A stretch of DNA of 64,000 bases from Paenibacillus_AB sp036577625 (GCF_036577625.1 NZ_JARBDC010000069.1:1-64000); one strand, 5' to 3'. Shown: positions 33,112 to 42,404, numbered from the stretch's first letter. Made by a program: numbers and translations. Notes: generated by a model not told the origin, from the letters alone.

Positions 33112-33873
33112 TTACAGCGGCCGCTCGGCAATCCGGTTCGTATTGCCGTCCGGATCGCGAAAATGAAAGCTTCCGCTTCCCTCTCCGTTATCCGGCTCGA
33201 CGATCGCCGCGCCGTGCGCCTCCGCCCACCGCCGGGCCGCCGCGAGATCGGCCGTCGTCAGCTCGAACATCGGATGGCTGACGATTTCCGCGTTCAGCTT
33301 GTCGTACCGAACCGCCGGGATCGGATTGCGGCGACGATCGAGGATGTGCAGCTTGGCGCCTTGGCGCGGCTGCAGCTCGCAGCCGTGTTCCGGCGGGATG
33401 CCGAGCATTTCGCCGTACCAGCTGGCCGAGGCGCCGACGTCGCCCGAATGGGCGAACACGCGGCCGATTTCCGGTCGAATCGGACAATGGCCGGACTGCC
33501 GCGCCGGTTTCGTTTCATGGTCGCCTTGGCACACCATGATTCCGTTGTTTTTGCCGTCGTCGAACACGTTGAAATACGCCACGTTCGAAAATCGCTGCAT
33601 GTCGTGAAAAATGTCGTACCGGCGTTCCTTCGCGAACCGGTAAGCGCCGTCGATATCGTCGGTTCCGTACATGACGAGATGCGGGAACCCGTATTGATTC
33701 GGGTCCAAAATAAGGCCCGTTCCGCCGCCGACCGGCAGCGAATAGACGCCGCCCGGGATCGAATCGGGCAAAGGCAAATCGAGCAGCCGGCTCCACCATG
33801 CGGCGGCGCGGCCGAGCTCTTTCACGGGGACGAACACGGCGGCGATATGCGATATCGGAGTCGTTCGAACCAT
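33112..33873 (-). CDS. Two-domain VOC (glyoxalase/bleomycin-resistance) protein
   Basis: 253 residues with two VOC modules. The first (about 1-115) begins 'ISHIAAVFVPVKELGRAAAWW'; the second (about 135-250) has 'VFAHSGDVGASASWYGEMLG' and ends with 'GSGSFHFRDPDGNTNRIAE', typical of VOC proteins. Metal-ligand histidine and glutamate positions are partly kept. Substrate unknown. It starts just 1 base after the stop of the larger VOC-containing gene, so the two are one operon and may form a complex. Confidence 0.85.
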   Translation of the reverse strand: MVRTTPISHIAAVFVPVKELGRAAAWWSRLLDLPLPDSIPGGVYSLPVGGGTGLILDPNQYGFPHLVMYGTDDIDGAYRFAKERRYDIFHDMQRFSNVAYFNVFDDGKNNGIMVCQGDHETKPARQSGHCPIRPEIGRVFAHSGDVGASASWYGEMLGIPPEHGCELQPRQGAKLHILDRRRNPIPAVRYDKLNAEIVSHPMFELTTADLAAARRWAEAHGAAIVEPDNGEGSGSFHFRDPDGNTNRIAERPL

Positions 33874-33874
33874 T

Positions 33875-35305
33875 TTAACGCTCCTCCGTAAGAACCGATT
33901 TGACGAATATCGCGCTGCCGATATCGGCGCCTATGCCGATCGCGAACCGGCAGGCCGAGTAATCGCCCTTCCGTTCGAACCGGACGGCCCCGTCGACGGA
34001 AACGGTCGTCCGATCGCGATCCATCGTCCATCGGACCGTACAAAAGCTTGGCGGCAGCGCCCCTTTGCCTTCCGCCCACGTTTCGTCCTTCGTTACCGGA
34101 TCGAGAAAGCTGAGCGAGCCGTCCGTATGGAATTTGACGCGGGCCGACGATCCCCCGTACAGCACGACCGAGTTCGTATCGCTGCTCACGACCGCTTCGA
34201 CCGCAAACGGGACGGAATACGCCGACTTCGTGCGGGCGTTCCCCCATTCCCTGTTGTAGCCGAGCCATAAGCCGTCGCCGGTCATGATCGGGTAGCAGGA
34301 CGCGTCGGGAACGAGTTCGTCCGACGGTTCGCCGTTTCGCGTTACCGCGAGCGAAGGCAGCGACGCTTCGTCTTCCAGCGGCTCGACGACGAACGATTTT
34401 ACCGTAATTCGTCCGTTGTCGCAGCCGATGCCGGCTTTGGCGAGCAAATGGCCGAAATACCCCTGCTGTTCGTGGAACAGCCGATCGTCTACGCGCACTT
34501 CCATGACGCGCTCCCGAATCGTCCAGCTCAGCCGCACCCATTCGCCGACCGGAATGGCGCCTTTGTCCAAGTAGCCGAAATCTTTGTCCACGGCGGGGTG
34601 CCGCACGTAAAATTCGTCGCCCGCTCCGTTCGCGGACGTCGGACCGTAGTTGAACGTAAGCGACCCGCTTCTCCCGTACAGCAGCCGCAGGCATCCCCCT
34701 TCGATGCGGACCGTCGTTTCGATGCGCAGCGGCGCGGCGAACGCCGTCTCCGTAAAGGCGCGTCCGGTCAGCGACAAGCCTTCGCGGCCGACGGAAGCGA
34801 AATAGGCGGAATCGCCGGCGACCAGCTCGCAGCCGCCGCCGTCGTAGCGGACCGCCGTTTTTTCCTTGACGGAAGCGGCTGCATCGTTCTGCCCGCCCTC
34901 CTCCTTGCTTCCCGGCTTCCCGCAAATCATGAGCAGATTGCGGTCCGGATCGCGGAACGTAAAAAACGCCATTCCCGGATACTCTTCGATGTTCGACTCG
35001 GGCTCGATCCCGTTCCGCTGCAAAAATCGGTAAGCGGCATGAACGTCCGGCGAGTCGAACATGAGCATCGGCCTGTCCTGCGGCGCGAGCTTGCGGTCGT
35101 ACCCGTGCTGGTCCAGCACGAAGCCGTGATCGCCCTGCATCGCGAGCGCGTGCACTTTGTCGGTGACGGCGGACCTTTCGGGCATGCCGAACAGCTTGTG
35201 ATACCAATTGACGGAACGTTCCATGTTGCTGACGTGCATAAATACGCCGCCGACCCGATTCGTAATCGGATGGACGGGGGCTTGCGGTTTCGCCGCGCTA
35301 CTCAT
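33875..35305 (-). CDS. VOC domain fused to two concanavalin-like beta-sandwich domains
   Basis: 476 residues. An N-terminal VOC domain (about 15-130: 'RVGGVFMHVSNMERSVNWYH', 'GMAFFTFRDPDRNLLMICG') is followed by a polar linker and two similar jelly-roll regions (about 150-310 and 320-476). Each repeats a pattern of strands such as 'EWVRLSWTIRERVMEVRVDD' and 'CTVRWTMDRDRTTVSVDGAV', which resembles LamG/DUF1080-type sugar-binding folds. No signal peptide, so cytosolic. An unusual combination. The start follows GAGGAGGATTTCGCA. The downstream gene is a second VOC protein. Confidence 0.75.
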   Translation of the reverse strand: MSSAAKPQAPVHPITNRVGGVFMHVSNMERSVNWYHKLFGMPERSAVTDKVHALAMQGDHGFVLDQHGYDRKLAPQDRPMLMFDSPDVHAAYRFLQRNGIEPESNIEEYPGMAFFTFRDPDRNLLMICGKPGSKEEGGQNDAAASVKEKTAVRYDGGGCELVAGDSAYFASVGREGLSLTGRAFTETAFAAPLRIETTVRIEGGCLRLLYGRSGSLTFNYGPTSANGAGDEFYVRHPAVDKDFGYLDKGAIPVGEWVRLSWTIRERVMEVRVDDRLFHEQQGYFGHLLAKAGIGCDNGRITVKSFVVEPLEDEASLPSLAVTRNGEPSDELVPDASCYPIMTGDGLWLGYNREWGNARTKSAYSVPFAVEAVVSSDTNSVVLYGGSSARVKFHTDGSLSFLDPVTKDETWAEGKGALPPSFCTVRWTMDRDRTTVSVDGAVRFERKGDYSACRFAIGIGADIGSAIFVKSVLTEER

Positions 35306-35417
35306 TGCGAAATCCTCCTCGTTATAGTCGGTTGCAGGCTTCCGGCGCCTTCGATAAGGAAGATGCGCATGCCCCCGGGTTTCTTACAGCCGCCGAACCT
35401 TTTTTGCGAAAAAAATG

Positions 35418-37088
35418 CTAACGCCGCCCGCCGAACGTTCTGCGGACAAGCAGAGCGGCGGCCTCCTCGAGGGCGGAGACGGCGTCCCGTTCGGCCGCGG
35501 CGGCGCGCTCCAGCAGCCGGGCCGCCCGGTCCGCCGGACCCGGCGCCGTCGGATCGGCGCCGAACGGCAGCGGAAACAGCCTGCATACGCCTTCCCACGC
35601 CGCGGCGATTTTGCCGTACGATCGCTGCGCGTGCGTAACGGCGGGGAGCGCGGAAGGACATCGCGCGGACAAAAAGCCGCCGGCGGTCAAGCTTCGCAAA
35701 TAAGCCGCCGCATGCGTTCTCGCTTCGCGCACGACCGCCGCGTTGTAGGCGACCCCCAGCGGCTCCGCTGCCGTCTGCCGGTCCAGCGCCTCGATCCAAA
35801 TCCGGTACGCGGCGATTCCGCCGATGCCGTAATTGGCGGAATGGCGAATGCCGCCGCATTCGTCGCCGCGCATATGGCGGGCCGTCCGCTCGAACAGCTC
35901 GGCGGCTTGCTCCGCCCGGTCGACCGGAATGCGGCCGGTCGGCACGGCGGCGAACCATTCCGTCCGATCGCTCAGCCGCCCGAGCTTGGCGTAGGGCAGC
36001 GCTTTGCCGGACGCGGACGTGTCCGTGACCGTCCATTGCCGCTTCGCGTCGTCGAACCCTTCGATCATGCCGAACTCGGCGTTCGAGACGTTCCAGGCGA
36101 CGGCCGGTACGCCGCGCTCGAGCGAGCCGAGCAGCGCGTCCATCGCGGTTACGAGCTCGTCCGGCTTATCGAGCCGCGCTCCCGCACCGCCGAAAACGGC
36201 GACGGCATAGCCCAACCGGCGCCATCCGCCGCGCATCGCTTCCGCCCAATCGTAGGCGTACGGACCGCTTACGCCGAGGTCCGGCGCGACCTGGATGCGG
36301 AACGCGTGCCCGGTCGCGGCCATCGCGTCCGTCAGCGACGCTTCCCGGTTTCCCGCCGCCTCCATCGTCATCGTCATGACCGACGCCATCGTATTGTAAG
36401 CCCCGGAGAAGGCGTAATAGCGGGCCCGCTCGCAACGCCGGGCGGTCGGCCTTCCCCTTTTCCGCCTCGCCTCGACGTATCGGTCGATTTCGTGCTCGTA
36501 GCGGGCTTCCGCCAGCTTTTTGCGGGAACGGGAAACGGCCGTATAAACGGCTCCTTCCTTCATGTTCAGCAGCCGGGCGACCTCCTGGACGGATAGCCCG
36601 CCGAGGAGATGCGCCTCCGCGATCGTCCGGTCGCGTTCCGACAAACGCGAAAGAAGGTCCTTCATATCTTTCGCGACGAGTTTGCCGATCGCTTCCTTCT
36701 GCGGATCGCCGTCATCCGGCATGCCCCAGGGACGATTCCTCGTCGTCCGCTCGCCGTCCCCTTCTTCGCCGGCGTCGCCCGCGGCGATCTCGTCCCGGTT
36801 CGTCTTGCGGCGGATCGCCATCAGCGCTTGATTGCGCACGATCGTCCGCAGCCACGGCACGAATTTGTCCGGCTGCTCCAGCTTGCCGATGCCGCGCATC
36901 GTTTGAACGAGCGCATCCTGAACGACGTCCTCCGCCGCAGCCGCGCTGCGCACGACGCGGTTCGCCCAGCCGAGCATTTGGCTGCGGTGCCGCCGCACCA
37001 GCTCGCCGAACGATTCCGCGTCGCCTTGTCTCGCTTTTTCAACCAGAGCGTGGAGTGGCAGTGGCGTGGCATTATCCGAATCCGTCAT
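35418..37088 (-). CDS. ECF sigma factor fused to a large C-terminal domain
   Basis: 556 residues. Region 2 (about 10-95: 'AEDVVQDALVQTMRGIGKL', 'KFVPWLRTIVRNQALMAIRR') and region 4 (about 145-205: 'LGGLSVQEVARLLNMKEGAV', 'AVSRSRKKLAEA') make a complete ECF sigma factor. The extra 330 residues contain 'GVPAVAWNVSNAEFGMIEGFDD', 'WTVTDTSASG' and 'LPYAKLGRL', recalling papain-like or BtrH-type folds, then a helical segment. C-terminal extensions on ECF factors often sense signals in place of an anti-sigma factor, and no anti-sigma gene adjoins. Domain assignment beyond the sigma part is tentative. Confidence 0.8.
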   Translation of the reverse strand: MTDSDNATPLPLHALVEKARQGDAESFGELVRRHRSQMLGWANRVVRSAAAAEDVVQDALVQTMRGIGKLEQPDKFVPWLRTIVRNQALMAIRRKTNRDEIAAGDAGEEGDGERTTRNRPWGMPDDGDPQKEAIGKLVAKDMKDLLSRLSERDRTIAEAHLLGGLSVQEVARLLNMKEGAVYTAVSRSRKKLAEARYEHEIDRYVEARRKRGRPTARRCERARYYAFSGAYNTMASVMTMTMEAAGNREASLTDAMAATGHAFRIQVAPDLGVSGPYAYDWAEAMRGGWRRLGYAVAVFGGAGARLDKPDELVTAMDALLGSLERGVPAVAWNVSNAEFGMIEGFDDAKRQWTVTDTSASGKALPYAKLGRLSDRTEWFAAVPTGRIPVDRAEQAAELFERTARHMRGDECGGIRHSANYGIGGIAAYRIWIEALDRQTAAEPLGVAYNAAVVREARTHAAAYLRSLTAGGFLSARCPSALPAVTHAQRSYGKIAAAWEGVCRLFPLPFGADPTAPGPADRAARLLERAAAAERDAVSALEEAAALLVRRTFGGRR

Positions 37089-37215
37089 CGCGCGCGCAAC
37101 CTTTCGTTACAGAGTAGTTACGTATTCGCCCGGCGGCGGCTTTTTCCTCCTCCCGAAACGTCGAAGCGCAAAAAATGAAGAACGAACGTTCCGGTACTAG
37201 ACGAAGATAGTACTA

Positions 37216-37263
37216 TTGACGCCGATCGTTTCTGCTTACAATGGAATTAGGACCTGGTCATAA
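37216..37263 (+). promoter_or_regulatory. Promoter with a FapR-like operator upstream of the aas-like gene
   Basis: TTGACG (37216-37221) and TACAAT (37237-37242) form a promoter with a short 15-base spacer. Immediately after it, TTAGGACCTGGTCATAA (37247-37263) matches 14 of 17 positions of the FapR box TTAGTACCTGGTACTAA. FapR represses phospholipid and fatty-acid genes until malonyl-CoA rises, which fits the lipid-related gene downstream. A separate GTACTA-N8-TAGTAC repeat lies at 37194-37213. Confidence 0.55.
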
Positions 37264-37357
37264 ACAACTCGCCGAAAGCCCCGATAAATGAGGAAAGCTT
37301 CGGTTCGAAGCTTGATCGTGAGCGGATACGCTTTTTTGCATGAAGGAGATGATCGCC

Positions 37358-39457
37358 TTGAAGGTGATGCTGGCCTTGCTTAGATGGATCGTTTTTCGTC
37401 TGTTCCGCGTCCGGTTCGGCGGATTGGATCGGCTCGACCCGACGGGACCGGCGCTGCTGCTTCCGAACCACGTTTCGCTGCTGGACGGACTGTTTTTGTT
37501 CCTCGCGCTGCCCCGGAACGTCGTATTCGTCGTCAATACGCAAATCGCGCGGCGGTACGACTTCTTTTTGAAATGGTGCAGCTTCGTGACCGTCGACCCG
37601 CTCAACCCGTATTCCGTGCGGCATATGATCAAAACGGTCCAAAGCGGACGACCGCTCGTCGTCTTTCCCGAGGGCCGCATCACGACGACGGGCGGGATGA
37701 TGAAAATATACGGCGGCGTCGGCTATATCGCGCTCAAAACCGGCGTGCCCATCCATCCGGTCGCCATCAACGGCTTGGAGCGCTCCAGGCTGTCGTACTT
37801 GGGCGGACTCGCGAAAAGACGGCTGTTTCCCCGCGTCGATATTACGATCGGCAGCCCGCATCGGCTCATGCTCGATCCGGCCCGTCCGGTGAAGGCGCAA
37901 AAAGAGCGGGCGGCCGCGCAAATCGGCCATATGCTGCGGCGCGAGCTGTTCGAAAGCCGCATGAAGCCGGACGTCAATTTGTTCGACGAAGCGATCGAGG
38001 CGGCCCGGCGCTGCGGAAGCGCGTTTCCGGTATGCGAGGACGCGGCGCAGCGGATCGGCTACAAGCAGCTGCTGCTGGGCGCCTACGTGCTCGGGCGCAA
38101 AATGGCAGGCAAGCTCGGCGGCGAAACGAACGTGGCGCTGCTTATGCCGAACGCCGTCGCCCACGTCGTCGCCTTGTTCGCCTTGATGCGCATCGGCAAA
38201 ACGCCGGCGATGCTCAATTTTTCGAGCGGCGCGCAAACGATGCTGGACGCCTGCGAAACGGCTTCGGTCCGCACCGTCGTCACGTCGCGCCGGTTTGTCG
38301 AGAAAGCGAAGCTGGAGCGATTTGTCGAACTGTTCGGGGAACGCGGTCAAGTGCTTTATTTGGAGGATCTGAAAGCTTCCGTGCGGTTTGCGGACAAATT
38401 GCGGGGGTGGGCCGACTTTCGCGCGAAGCGGCCCGCGCTGCCCGGACCGAACGAAGTCATTCTGTTCACGTCGGGCAGCGAAAGCAAGCCCAAAGGCGTC
38501 GTGCTAAGCCATCGCAACATTTTCGCCAACGTGCAGCAGGCGCGGTCGAGCATCGATTTTACCGAGCAAGACAAAGTGTTCAACGCGATGCCGATGTTCC
38601 ATTCGTTCGGCCTGACGGCCGGCACGCTGCTGCCGATCGTCAGCGGCATGAAGCTGTTTTTGCATCCGAGCCCGCTTCATTACAAAGTGATTCCGGAGCT
38701 TGTCTATACGAGCAATGCGACGATTTTGTTCGGAACGTCGACGTTTTTGGCCGCCTACGGGCGCGCCGCCCATCCGTACGATTTCCATACGCTGCGCTAC
38801 GTCGTCGCCGGCGCGGAGAAGCTGAAGGACGACGTGCGACAGCTATGGTACGACAAATTCGGAATCCGCATCCTCGAAGGCTACGGCACGACCGAGACGG
38901 CTCCGGTGCTGGCACTGAACACGCCGCTCGCGTTCAAAAAAGGAACGGTCGGCCGTCTGCTGCCGGGAATCGAATGCGTACTGGAACAAATACCGGGAAT
39001 CGAAGGCGGCAATTTGCTCGTTCGCGGTCCGAACGTGATGAAGGGCTACTTGCTTCACGGGGAGGGCTTCGTTCCCTGCCCGGAATGGTACGACTGCGGG
39101 GATATCGTCGATATCGACGCCGACGGGTTCGTCACCGTGCTGTCCAGACGGAAACGGTTCGCGAAAATCGCCGGCGAAATGGTTTCGCTGAACGCCGTCG
39201 AGGAGATCGTCGGCCAATGCTTCCCCGGCATGCAGGCGGCCGCCGTCAGCGTCCCCGACTCCCGCAAGGGGGAACGGATCGTGCTGTTCCACACTTCCCC
39301 GGAGGCGGGCATTCCCGCGATGAAGGAAGCCGTCCGGGCGCGGGGCGGTTCGCCGCTGCTCGTTCCGTCGCAGCTGCGCCGCGTGGAGAAGCTGCCGCTG
39401 CTCGGCAGCGGCAAGACCGACTACGTGACGCTGAAGCAGTGGGCCGAGGCGGAGTGA
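37358..39457 (+). CDS. aas: Bifunctional lysophospholipid acyltransferase / acyl-ACP synthetase (Aas-like)
   Basis: About 699 residues. The N-terminal PlsC-type acyltransferase (about 1-190) has motifs 'NHVSLLDG' (a variant of HX4D with the His and Asp kept) and 'VFPEGRI'. The C-terminal AMP-binding enzyme has 'ILFTSGSESKPKGVVLSHRN', 'EGYGTTETAP' and 'YDCGDIVDIDADGFV', ending near 'LGSGKTDYVTLKQW' with the catalytic lysine. This is the Aas layout, re-acylating lysophospholipids in the membrane. TTG 37358 has AAGGAG 9 bases upstream and is preferred; ATGs at 37340 and 37349 overlap the ribosome binding site. Probably under FapR-type control. Confidence 0.88.
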   Translation: MKVMLALLRWIVFRLFRVRFGGLDRLDPTGPALLLPNHVSLLDGLFLFLALPRNVVFVVNTQIARRYDFFLKWCSFVTVDPLNPYSVRHMIKTVQSGRPLVVFPEGRITTTGGMMKIYGGVGYIALKTGVPIHPVAINGLERSRLSYLGGLAKRRLFPRVDITIGSPHRLMLDPARPVKAQKERAAAQIGHMLRRELFESRMKPDVNLFDEAIEAARRCGSAFPVCEDAAQRIGYKQLLLGAYVLGRKMAGKLGGETNVALLMPNAVAHVVALFALMRIGKTPAMLNFSSGAQTMLDACETASVRTVVTSRRFVEKAKLERFVELFGERGQVLYLEDLKASVRFADKLRGWADFRAKRPALPGPNEVILFTSGSESKPKGVVLSHRNIFANVQQARSSIDFTEQDKVFNAMPMFHSFGLTAGTLLPIVSGMKLFLHPSPLHYKVIPELVYTSNATILFGTSTFLAAYGRAAHPYDFHTLRYVVAGAEKLKDDVRQLWYDKFGIRILEGYGTTETAPVLALNTPLAFKKGTVGRLLPGIECVLEQIPGIEGGNLLVRGPNVMKGYLLHGEGFVPCPEWYDCGDIVDIDADGFVTVLSRRKRFAKIAGEMVSLNAVEEIVGQCFPGMQAAAVSVPDSRKGERIVLFHTSPEAGIPAMKEAVRARGGSPLLVPSQLRRVEKLPLLGSGKTDYVTLKQWAEAE

Positions 39458-39459
39458 GG

Positions 39460-40000
39460 CGCTAACGGATCGTATTCTTTTGAAAAGCATGCCATTCGTT
39501 CCAAATCCTTTTCGCTGTTACCCGGCAAGCCTACAAGCGCGGCTTCTCCGATTCGCAGCACCTGGATTTCATAACGGTATACACGGGTTGATACTGACGC
39601 AAGTGCCGTTAAGCACGACGGAGACGCAGTCATCCCCATAGCTCGCTTTCATTTCGTTCGCCAAAGCCCCCGGCCAGTCTGCGGAAACGAAAAACTGCCC
39701 GAGCTGATGGACGGGATGACAAGTGTAATGGAGCAGCAGGGCGGAAATCGGCGCCGATTCGCCTTGGAAAGCGACTACGCCGACATCCGGATCCATCGCC
39801 CTTCCACATAACGGTTCATCGGTGCGGCGGGGCCAGCCGCGCTAGGCATGCTGATCGAGCCGGCCTTCATGCGTCGGTTAAACGCCAGCCAGCCGGCCTT
39901 CGACGCCGCTGCCGCTGCCGCAGCCGATCTCACGGGCATGACGGCATCCGGGTCGAAGCCCCAGCGTCTTTGCAGCTCATGGCGTATCAGCTATGGTCTA
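39460..40000 (-). pseudogene. Remnant of a neutral/alkaline ceramidase-like gene
   Basis: Joined minus-strand fragments in different frames resemble the ceramidase N-terminal family: 'WLAFNRRMKAGSISMP' near 39890; then after a frame change 'MDPDVGVVAFQGESAPISAL', 'YTCHPVHQLGQFFVSADWPG' and 'VVLNGTCVSINP' (39590-39796); then after another change 'YEIQVLRIGEAALVGLPG' (about 39500-39575). The His and Asn-Gly-x-Cys-x-x-x-Asn-Pro pattern is typical of the family. At least two frameshifts and a large internal deletion make it non-functional. It lies at the 3' end of the polysaccharide locus. Confidence 0.65.
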
Positions 40001-40014
40001 TAGGAGTCTGGATT

Positions 40015-42360
40015 TCAGGTTGCAGCAATAAACTTGAATGTTGGCGCTCGATAGGTCACCGCAGTCCCTGTTTGTGTTGATGATGCGTTTGTGCTGACTG
40101 TCAATGTTTGGGTTTCCTCATTCATTGCCAGTACAACCACTCCCATTAGCCCGGCCGATGCAATACTCAATACAGTGCCAACGCCAATTCCAATCAGGCT
40201 GCTGACAGCAACTTGATTACTGGATGCAGTTGTATTTGCTGTAATTCCGCTCAGTGTTCCAGCTGTTCCGCGCAAGCTGCAAATCCAAATTCCCGAACCT
40301 GTCAGGTCGGCGACAATATCGCCGGCTGCAAAAGTTCCCGAGCTTGGTAAGCCAGACGAATTTGTATACTTTACATTATTTACTGTATTTAGGTCGCTCA
40401 AGATTCCGCTTTGCTTGGTGCCGGTAAAACGCCCGCCGGACCGCCCCTCAATAAAATTGTTCGATATTGTATCGATACGAATCATGTGATTGCCAAGAAC
40501 AAAGCAACTGTCAGTCGTATGGTTTGCATATCCGATATCGGCCCTATTCCCGCTTAACTCAGCCAGATTACCTCCAATCCCTATAGCTCGATGTGCAGAA
40601 GTAAATGATTTATAGAACTCATTATCTATCACCTTTCCATACCCGCCACTGTAGGTAACGGCAAAAACGGCGGCGCTGGGACATAAATCAAAGTGTTTGT
40701 TTCCGATATATTGTTTGCAATTTTTAAGCAATACGGCACCGATGCCATTAGTCAGCCCTGTTTCATTTGCAATGGTGTTGCGGACAAAGGATGCTCCGAA
40801 CTTATGGTTCGGTTGGCTCAAAATGGCGCGTCCCCATGCGGTTGAGATGTAGCAATCTTCAGCTTTTGAATCCAGGCCGAAATCGTAAATTTCTGAACCG
40901 TCGATAGCGTTTAATTTGCCATTCTGAATCAATTCGCTGGCGAATACGCCGCAATGTTTCGAAGTTGAATGAAATCCGACACCATAAGTGCCATTGTTTT
41001 CAATCCAGCACTTTATAGCTTTACACGAAATCGAATCGTTATGATACCAGATACCTGCACCCTTGTTGTTTACGATACGAACACCGGTCAATACCGCATC
41101 TTTATTGAAGGTGTTGTACCCGTATTGACTTCCTTCCGCCTCAAAATCGATACCTGCCATCGGGTTTGTCCCTTTGATCGTGCCCGTGTTTGACAACGTT
41201 CCTCCGAACATTCTGAACCCGACAGAGCGCAAGCAACTAATTCCTTGGCGATAATTGCTATCGAAATGACAATGATTCAGAACAATATGTTCTGCGATAT
41301 TGTCCTCTGCAGCCCCAAGTCCGCCATAACCGATCGTTAAGCCGTCCATCAATGCGCGATTTGACGTTACGTTATTAAACGTAAAATCTTTACAAGCGTC
41401 TTCAATCGAAATATTGGATTGTTGATTATAGGCACCAGCGTCACCGCCGGGGGCGGTCCGAGCATCCAGGCGACCGTCAATTTCCAGTCCGTTTACAATC
41501 ACTTTGTAACAACCGCGACCAAAGCGAAGGATAGCATTTAGGGGCGATGGCAGATTCCCGCTATGCGACTGTATGACAGCGCCATTGGCATGGATGGTAA
41601 GACGCTTGATTGTGTCGACATAAAGCAAGTTGGACTTGGTGTCCGCCCCGCCTGAACCATGCGTATAATAATAAGGTTCAATTAATAAGCTACCGTTATT
41701 GCGAGGCAGCGCTTCAATAGCGGCTATCATTTGTAAAGAATCGTCCGTTCCGTCTACTTCAAAGTCAGCATCGGCCATACAACCGGCATTGCAAAAAGAA
41801 ATCTGATTGTCCTGACGCACCCAACAGCCAGTCCCCAAATTTGTCGACTTGCCCAAGAAACCGCCTAAAACGGGGCGTGCATCTTTTACCGCGGCATTCA
41901 AAGCAGATATTGCAGGGTATGAAGTAACAGAAGCGACAAAAGCATGTGTTGCTCTATATCCATTCCAATTCACATCCGGGTCAATAATCGTAATGCCGTT
42001 ATGTCGTGTTTTTTCAACACCGGAACGCCACACCCAAAAGCCATGCCCTTTGCCTTCATTGTCTGGCCAATACGACTCCACACTTACTTGATAACCATTC
42101 CCTTGAGGTGCTACGGATAAGAGAGCATGAACACTGTTAACGCTTTCGATATTAGAAACGAATAGGGCATTACTATTGTTAACGCTTCCATCATTTAAAG
42201 CTTCAGGCTTATCCTCATTCGACGATTCTCTGCCTGCGGCCGCTACAGTACCGAACGATGCGCTGTAGGCGATTGTCGCCGCTCCCGCTGCTCCGAAAGT
42301 CGCCAGCAGTTTCCGGCGCGTCATCCTTTGCTGCACGAAATCCGATTGTCTGTTCGTCAT
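40015..42360 (-). CDS. Tat-exported right-handed beta-helix protein
   Basis: 781 residues. The N-terminus has a twin-arginine signal ('MTRRKLLATFGAAGAATIAY', ending near AAA). The body (about 200-640) is a parallel beta-helix with many short 'N-x-I/V' turns ('ISIEDACKDFTFNNVTSNRA', 'IVLNHCHFDSNYRQGISCLR', 'GVRIVNNKGAGIWYHNDSIS'), as in pectate-lyase-like enzymes and phage tailspikes. The last 130 residues are a Thr/Ser/Gly-rich beta domain. Probably a secreted polysaccharide lyase or hydrolase. Base composition is more AT-rich than surrounding genes, suggesting transfer. AGGGAGATGAAGT precedes the ATG. Part of the DUF4838 locus by position. Confidence 0.8.
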   Translation of the reverse strand: MTNRQSDFVQQRMTRRKLLATFGAAGAATIAYSASFGTVAAAGRESSNEDKPEALNDGSVNNSNALFVSNIESVNSVHALLSVAPQGNGYQVSVESYWPDNEGKGHGFWVWRSGVEKTRHNGITIIDPDVNWNGYRATHAFVASVTSYPAISALNAAVKDARPVLGGFLGKSTNLGTGCWVRQDNQISFCNAGCMADADFEVDGTDDSLQMIAAIEALPRNNGSLLIEPYYYTHGSGGADTKSNLLYVDTIKRLTIHANGAVIQSHSGNLPSPLNAILRFGRGCYKVIVNGLEIDGRLDARTAPGGDAGAYNQQSNISIEDACKDFTFNNVTSNRALMDGLTIGYGGLGAAEDNIAEHIVLNHCHFDSNYRQGISCLRSVGFRMFGGTLSNTGTIKGTNPMAGIDFEAEGSQYGYNTFNKDAVLTGVRIVNNKGAGIWYHNDSISCKAIKCWIENNGTYGVGFHSTSKHCGVFASELIQNGKLNAIDGSEIYDFGLDSKAEDCYISTAWGRAILSQPNHKFGASFVRNTIANETGLTNGIGAVLLKNCKQYIGNKHFDLCPSAAVFAVTYSGGYGKVIDNEFYKSFTSAHRAIGIGGNLAELSGNRADIGYANHTTDSCFVLGNHMIRIDTISNNFIEGRSGGRFTGTKQSGILSDLNTVNNVKYTNSSGLPSSGTFAAGDIVADLTGSGIWICSLRGTAGTLSGITANTTASSNQVAVSSLIGIGVGTVLSIASAGLMGVVVLAMNEETQTLTVSTNASSTQTGTAVTYRAPTFKFIAAT

Positions 42361-42404
42361 ACTTCATCTCCCTTTGGGTGCTTCTTGTTTCACCAGCAGC
42401 GATC

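Noticed and set aside
37194..37213. GTACTA-N8-TAGTAC repeat as a second FapR box
   Set aside because: The half-sites are in the opposite order to a FapR operator; only the 37247-37263 site fits. Kept as an unexplained inverted repeat.
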